This document shows, one piece after another, positions 5,687 to 9,090 of a stretch of DNA of 9,090 nt (positions are counted from its first letter, which is position 1; every line of letters starts with the position of its first letter). Location: positions 1 through 9,090 of the forward strand of contig SUVZ01000131.1 of assembly GCA_015061765.1 (NCBI GenBank), in the 5' to 3' direction. The notes below the pieces were generated by a model. That model was not told the origin of the DNA and did not search any database. It worked only from the letters and a program-made list of their open reading frames with translations. The position numbers and the translations under genes were made by a program. This stretch comes from Lentisphaerota bacterium (lineage in GTDB: Bacteria; Verrucomicrobiota; Kiritimatiellia; RFP12; UBA1067).

Positions 5687-6739
5687 TCATAGAATGACCC
5701 CGCCGCAGATTATGCGGTCTGAAGAATCATAAAATACAGCCGACTGCCCTGGAGCGACACCAAACAGCCCATCCCCTTCAGCGCGGCATATGCCATTTTC
5801 AAGCATTACAGGTCCAAGGGGCGCACCTGTGCTGCGGATCTTGACCCTGCACGGAATCGCTTTTTCCGTTGGAGAGCTTGCCATCCACTTCATGTCCTTT
5901 ACGCAGAACTCACGCCTGAACGCCTCCTGACGGCTTCCAACCACAACCTGATTGCGGCATGCGTCTAGACGAATCACGTAATGCGGCTCCGGCCCGTAAA
6001 CTCCGATCCCCTTGCGCTGACCTACAGTATATCGCCAAAAACCGGAATGCCGTCCGAGGACCTTTCCGGAAAGATCCACAATCTCCCCTTCACGATCGGC
6101 CTCACCTATCAGTTCATTCTTGTCGCCTGAATAGAAATCCTGAGAATCAAGCCTGTCCGCAGTCGAAAGACCCTTTGCGGCGGCAAGCTCGCGCACCTCG
6201 ATCTTCGTCATCCCACCGAGCGGGAACATAGTTCCTGCAAGCTGCTCCTGCGACAGGCGGTAGAGAAAATAACTCTGATCTTTCTTTTCGTCCGCCGCAC
6301 GGCAAACGGCATAGCGTCCGCTCCCACACTGCGCTATACGTGCGTAGTGTCCGGTCGCGAACCTTTCAAACTCAAGTCCGCACTTGCGCGCAACACGCGG
6401 AAGGAGACCGAACTTGATCTCAGCGTTGCATATCACGCAGGGATTGGGAGTAAGTCCCATCAGGCTCGCTTCGCGGAAATAGCGGATTATCTCGCCATCG
6501 TACTCCTCAAAGCAATCGAACACCCTGTGCTTGATTCCAATCGCCTTCGCGAAATCTGCGGCCTGGGCTATGCTATTCTCCTCGTTCGGACCGAAACACG
6601 CCGCACGGTCGCCGCCGCGATAGCGGCCCTCACGCCAAAGGCGCATCGTGATTCCTACGACATCGTGCCCGGCCTCCTTGAGCATCAAGGCCACAACGGA
6701 GGAATCCACCCCCCCGGAAAGTCCAACCGCAATCTTCAT
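5687..6739 (-). CDS. mnmA: tRNA-uridine 2-sulfurtransferase MnmA (tRNA U34 2-thiolase), variant lacking the second catalytic Cys
   Basis: MnmA adenylates and thiolates uridine 34 of Lys, Glu and Gln tRNAs in the cytoplasm. This 350-residue protein has the N-type ATP pyrophosphatase PP-loop SGGVDSS (8-14), followed by VGITMRLW. It also has TPNPCVICNAEIKFG (97-111, with Cys101 and Cys104), FATGHYARI (127-135), KKDQSYFLYRLSQEQL, WRYTVGQRKGIGV (235-247) and a C-terminal APGQSAVFYD...GGVIL. In E. coli MnmA the second catalytic cysteine (Cys199) lies in a GICFIGE-type motif; here that site reads DSQDFYSGD (198-206) with no cysteine. Extra cysteines occur in AACFGPNE (48) and DCFEEY (76). The protein therefore belongs to a divergent subgroup, perhaps with another sulfur or Fe-S chemistry (inference). 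Start: GGAGGGG ends three bases before ATG 6739, which overlaps the hydE stop as ATGA. It is the last gene before the terminator. Confidence 0.93.
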   Translation of the reverse strand: MKIAVGLSGGVDSSVVALMLKEAGHDVVGITMRLWREGRYRGGDRAACFGPNEENSIAQAADFAKAIGIKHRVFDCFEEYDGEIIRYFREASLMGLTPNPCVICNAEIKFGLLPRVARKCGLEFERFATGHYARIAQCGSGRYAVCRAADEKKDQSYFLYRLSQEQLAGTMFPLGGMTKIEVRELAAAKGLSTADRLDSQDFYSGDKNELIGEADREGEIVDLSGKVLGRHSGFWRYTVGQRKGIGVYGPEPHYVIRLDACRNQVVVGSRQEAFRREFCVKDMKWMASSPTEKAIPCRVKIRSTGAPLGPVMLENGICRAEGDGLFGVAPGQSAVFYDSSDRIICGGVIL

Positions 6740-7809
6740 CTGCCCCTCCAGTGCGGCGAATCGCCGCGTCCGTTCCAGACGATCCCCTCGCCTATCGCCG
6801 ATATGTTGCGCTCCAGCGCATCCCTCGACCCGAACGAATTCTCGTCATCAACAGGCTTACCCTCATAGAGAAGGTACCCGGAACGGTATTTGACGTCCGT
6901 AACATTCGGCATGATGACGTTCGCACCGGCAAGCAGTCCCCTTTCGCGTCCGTCCGGCGCCAGCGCCTGAAGCGCTGTGGAGGCGGCGATGTTCACGTCA
7001 TGGAGATGAAGTCGCGTCACGGCTATCATGCGGAGTCCTAGCTCCAAGCGTGCCGCCGCAATCTGCGGTGTCCATTCGGCATCGGCACCAAGCGGCGTAT
7101 CGCGGTGAGGGATGTATGGACCCATGCCTATCATGTCCAGATCCTCCGCAGCGAAGAATTCGATGTCCGCCGCCAGATCCCGGACCGTCTGCCACGGAAG
7201 ACCGCACATTACGCCGCTGCCGACCTGATATCCGTTCCTGCGCAGAGAATGCAGACACTCCCTTCGGCGAGACCAGGAATGTCCATCAGGGTGGAGTCTC
7301 GCATACAACTGCGCATTGGAGGTCTCGATTCTCAGAAGATAGCGGTGTGCGCCAGCCTCACGCCATCTGCGGTAAGTCTCATCCGTCTGTTCGCCCAAGC
7401 TGAGCGTAATGCCGAAATTTTCTCCGCACCGTTCATGTATTCCGACAAGCACACTTTCGATAAAGGCTGTATTCTCTTCACTCTCGATCTCGCCGGATTG
7501 GAGAACTACGTTACCGTATCCGGCATCTCGTGCAATCTCCGCACGACGCACAATCTCATCGGCTTCCATCCGGTAGCGCCGGACATTCTGATTGCCTTTG
7601 CGTATCCCGCAATAGAGACAGTCCTTCGCACAGACGTTCCCACACTCCACAAGGCCACGCAAAGCGACAACGCGTCCGACCTCGCGGCACTTAACCTCGT
7701 ACGCGGCGGCGAACAGCTCCTGCACATCGGGCCATTCCAGAAGACGGACAAGCTCTTCGCGCGAAAGTGCACGAGGAGTCGCAACCGCCTTTGAAAGTAG
7801 CGCATCCAT
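6736..7809 (-). CDS. hydE: [FeFe]-hydrogenase H-cluster radical SAM maturase HydE
   Basis: HydE is a cytoplasmic radical SAM enzyme that, with HydG and HydF, builds the diiron subcluster of [FeFe] hydrogenase. The 357-residue protein carries the radical SAM motif C-x3-C-x2-C as CAKDCLYCGIR (Cys60, 64, 67), then NVRRYRMEADEIV, GYGNVVLQSGE, ITLSLGE, AHRYLLRIETS, LYARLHP, GYQVGSGVMCGLPWQT and DMIGMGPYIPHRDTPL. All are close to HydE consensus. RYLLRHET is normal for the family; here the His is Ile. The C-terminal region (KYRSGYLLYEGKPVDDE...) has none of the cysteines that hold the optional auxiliary cluster in some HydE proteins. The start at ATG 7809 shares one base with the metallophosphoesterase stop (TGATG) and lacks a clear Shine-Dalgarno, so translation is probably coupled. 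No hydF, hydG or hydrogenase gene is in view. PylB and MqnE were considered but fit less well. Confidence 0.9.
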   Translation of the reverse strand: MDALLSKAVATPRALSREELVRLLEWPDVQELFAAAYEVKCREVGRVVALRGLVECGNVCAKDCLYCGIRKGNQNVRRYRMEADEIVRRAEIARDAGYGNVVLQSGEIESEENTAFIESVLVGIHERCGENFGITLSLGEQTDETYRRWREAGAHRYLLRIETSNAQLYARLHPDGHSWSRRRECLHSLRRNGYQVGSGVMCGLPWQTVRDLAADIEFFAAEDLDMIGMGPYIPHRDTPLGADAEWTPQIAAARLELGLRMIAVTRLHLHDVNIAASTALQALAPDGRERGLLAGANVIMPNVTDVKYRSGYLLYEGKPVDDENSFGSRDALERNISAIGEGIVWNGRGDSPHWRGR

Positions 7810-9090
7810 CAGTTCACGCCATTCAAAAAAATAGGCCTGCCGGTCATCTCATAGGAGTTTCTCGGTGTGACGCGTACATTATAGGGCGATGGAGGAAGTT
7901 CACACTTGCCGAACACGCAAGATGCCGTGTCCGACATGCGCTTCACGTTGTTCAGTATTCCCGGCTGATACACGAGCTTGACGCACTTTCTGTCCGGATT
8001 GGACGCAGACTCCAGCGCCACCTCGTAGTCATAGACGCGAGATAGCGAATCCCCTCTTCCACGCGCGGCTGGAAACGAGACAACAAGCTGTTCCTCGTCC
8101 TTGCCGGAAGGATCCTTGCCTTTCTTCTCCGAAAGAACGATCTTGGAACCTTCGGCGAATTCCGGGGCGCATGCAAGCTTTGAACGTTCCGCGAATGCGA
8201 ATGGACGCGGACCGTGTGCGCTGCGCAGAACCGGCACCGCCCAATCCTCGCCCACCTTCTCCATCCGCGAAAGGTTGTAGCGTTCAAGCACGAATTCATC
8301 GTCCCATACCGTCATAAGCATACCCTGGGCGCCTCCGCGCATCCACGGCATGCGGATCTTCGTGCCGCTGTTCTCGCGTCCGTAAGGAAGATACACCGTA
8401 CGGAGGGCCGCAGTGCCGATGGAGGTGAAGCTTCCCTGCCATACGCTTCTTTCGTCCGTAAGGGAATAGTGGGTGTGCCCCGAGAACGCAACAGCGTTCG
8501 GGAAAGCGGAAAGTATCTTCGAAGCGTCGCCTCCGTTGCGCTGATCCCATGTCCACGAACCATAGCATGTATTCTTGGGATGCGCATGCTGAACGAAAAA
8601 GAAAGGTCTGTCCCCGGCAAGCGCCTTGCGGTTGGAATCGATGAAGGCCTTTAGCGCCTTGCCGTTCAGATGGTCGCCCCAATGTGCACCAACGAATGAA
8701 TAGCCTTTTACCGTCTTTATGAAATAGGGGCTCCACTCTTCGTTGAAGAGCTCCTTCCAGTTGCGTCTGATGTCGGCGTAAAGTCCGTCAGTCACCACCG
8801 GACTCGTCAGGTCGCCTTCCTTTTTCTTCTTATCGTAGTATACGAACTCGTGATTCCCCGTGACGAACACCTTCACCGGCGTGTCGGAATCGCCGAACAC
8901 GGACTTCCACGCATCAGCGACCACACGCATCTCCGACATGCGTCCGCCATTCGTCAGGTCGCCAGCAATGATGACGGCATCCACGCCTCGCTTTTTGTAG
9001 AACTTTAGCGTCTCCACGAAAATGCGCGTCCAGGACTTGCTTTTGCGCACCTCTTCGTTGCTGAGGTGGATGTCGCTGAGAACGCCCACA
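7809..9090 (-). CDS. Calcineurin-like metallophosphoesterase with extra C-terminal domain, 5' end outside the window
   Basis: The frame is open to the right edge, so the true start, and any signal peptide, lies beyond 9090; the GTG at 9089 reads naturally as an internal valine before GVLSDIHLS. All dimetal-site motifs of the calcineurin-like fold are present in order: SDIHLS (visible residues 5-10), AGDLTNGG (42-49), TGNHEF (77-82), VQHAHP (166-171) and FSGHTHYSL (202-210). The 426 visible residues include about 140 after the phosphoesterase core, with a beta-rich run (RVYDYEVALE...KCVKLVYQP) and SPYNVRVTPRNSYEMTGRPI. This suggests a small beta-sandwich appendage, as in exported phosphoesterases; that is inference. 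Substrate is unknown. The stop overlaps the hydE start by one base. Confidence 0.88.
   Translation of the reverse strand, partial: VGVLSDIHLSNEEVRKSKSWTRIFVETLKFYKKRGVDAVIIAGDLTNGGRMSEMRVVADAWKSVFGDSDTPVKVFVTGNHEFVYYDKKKKEGDLTSPVVTDGLYADIRRNWKELFNEEWSPYFIKTVKGYSFVGAHWGDHLNGKALKAFIDSNRKALAGDRPFFFVQHAHPKNTCYGSWTWDQRNGGDASKILSAFPNAVAFSGHTHYSLTDERSVWQGSFTSIGTAALRTVYLPYGRENSGTKIRMPWMRGGAQGMLMTVWDDEFVLERYNLSRMEKVGEDWAVPVLRSAHGPRPFAFAERSKLACAPEFAEGSKIVLSEKKGKDPSGKDEEQLVVSFPAARGRGDSLSRVYDYEVALESASNPDRKCVKLVYQPGILNNVKRMSDTASCVFGKCELPPSPYNVRVTPRNSYEMTGRPIFLNGVN

Noticed and set aside
7105..7794. Plus-strand open frame of 229 codons antisense to hydE
   Set aside because: HydE motifs on the other strand are continuous and highly conserved; the plus-strand product has no recognisable domain and is a shadow in GC-richer DNA.

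Overview
The window carries two minus-strand gene blocks separated by about 1.05 kb of repeat-rich, non-coding DNA (4634-5686). No rRNA, tRNA, transposase or CRISPR array was seen. Gene content ([FeFe]-hydrogenase maturase HydE, an AAA-ATPase/PD-(D/E)XK protein, a surface-polysaccharide locus) and the style of the intergenic repeats suggest an anaerobic Gram-negative-type bacterium. A PVC-group lineage such as Kiritimatiellota or Lentisphaerota is a tentative guess; nothing in the window fixes the taxonomy.

Right block (9090 to 5687, minus strand, GC-richer): the 3' part of a calcineurin-like metallophosphoesterase, then hydE, then mnmA. The three are tightly coupled: stop and start share one base (TGATG) at 7809, and four bases (ATGA) at 6736-6739. 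A good intrinsic terminator follows mnmA at 5630-5659. The MnmA has the PP-loop and an NPCVICN motif but lacks the second cysteine of the canonical active site.

Left block (4633 to 1, minus strand, AT-richer): a surface-polysaccharide assembly cluster. It holds a GT-C-type membrane glycosyltransferase split into two ORFs by an ATGA overlap, a full-length polyprenyl-phosphate sugar-1-phosphate transferase (WbaP/ExoY type), and the first 54 codons of an ABC-2 polysaccharide-export permease (Wzm/TagG type). An AAA-ATPase-like/PD-(D/E)XK nuclease-like gene of unknown role sits between the transferase and the permease. Together the polysaccharide genes would start a lipid-linked glycan, modify or extend it with lipid-linked sugars, and export it. 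Three genes of this block are preceded by TGnTATAAY extended -10 elements; two of these lie so close to the start codon that near-leaderless transcripts are likely.

The intergenic region is the most unusual part. Between about 4794 and 5090 short motifs recur every 21-22 bp in successive families: TTTCCTRATAC, TCATGGGTGWAAG, TGCCGTCA and CTTTCATCCG, the last being an inverted relative of the second. Hairpins are embedded in this array. Next come a 21-bp perfect palindrome and a roughly 400-bp segment bounded by perfect 14-bp inverted repeats, which itself contains ACGCARAG-type repeats in opposite orientations. The array lies directly upstream of the polysaccharide operon promoter.
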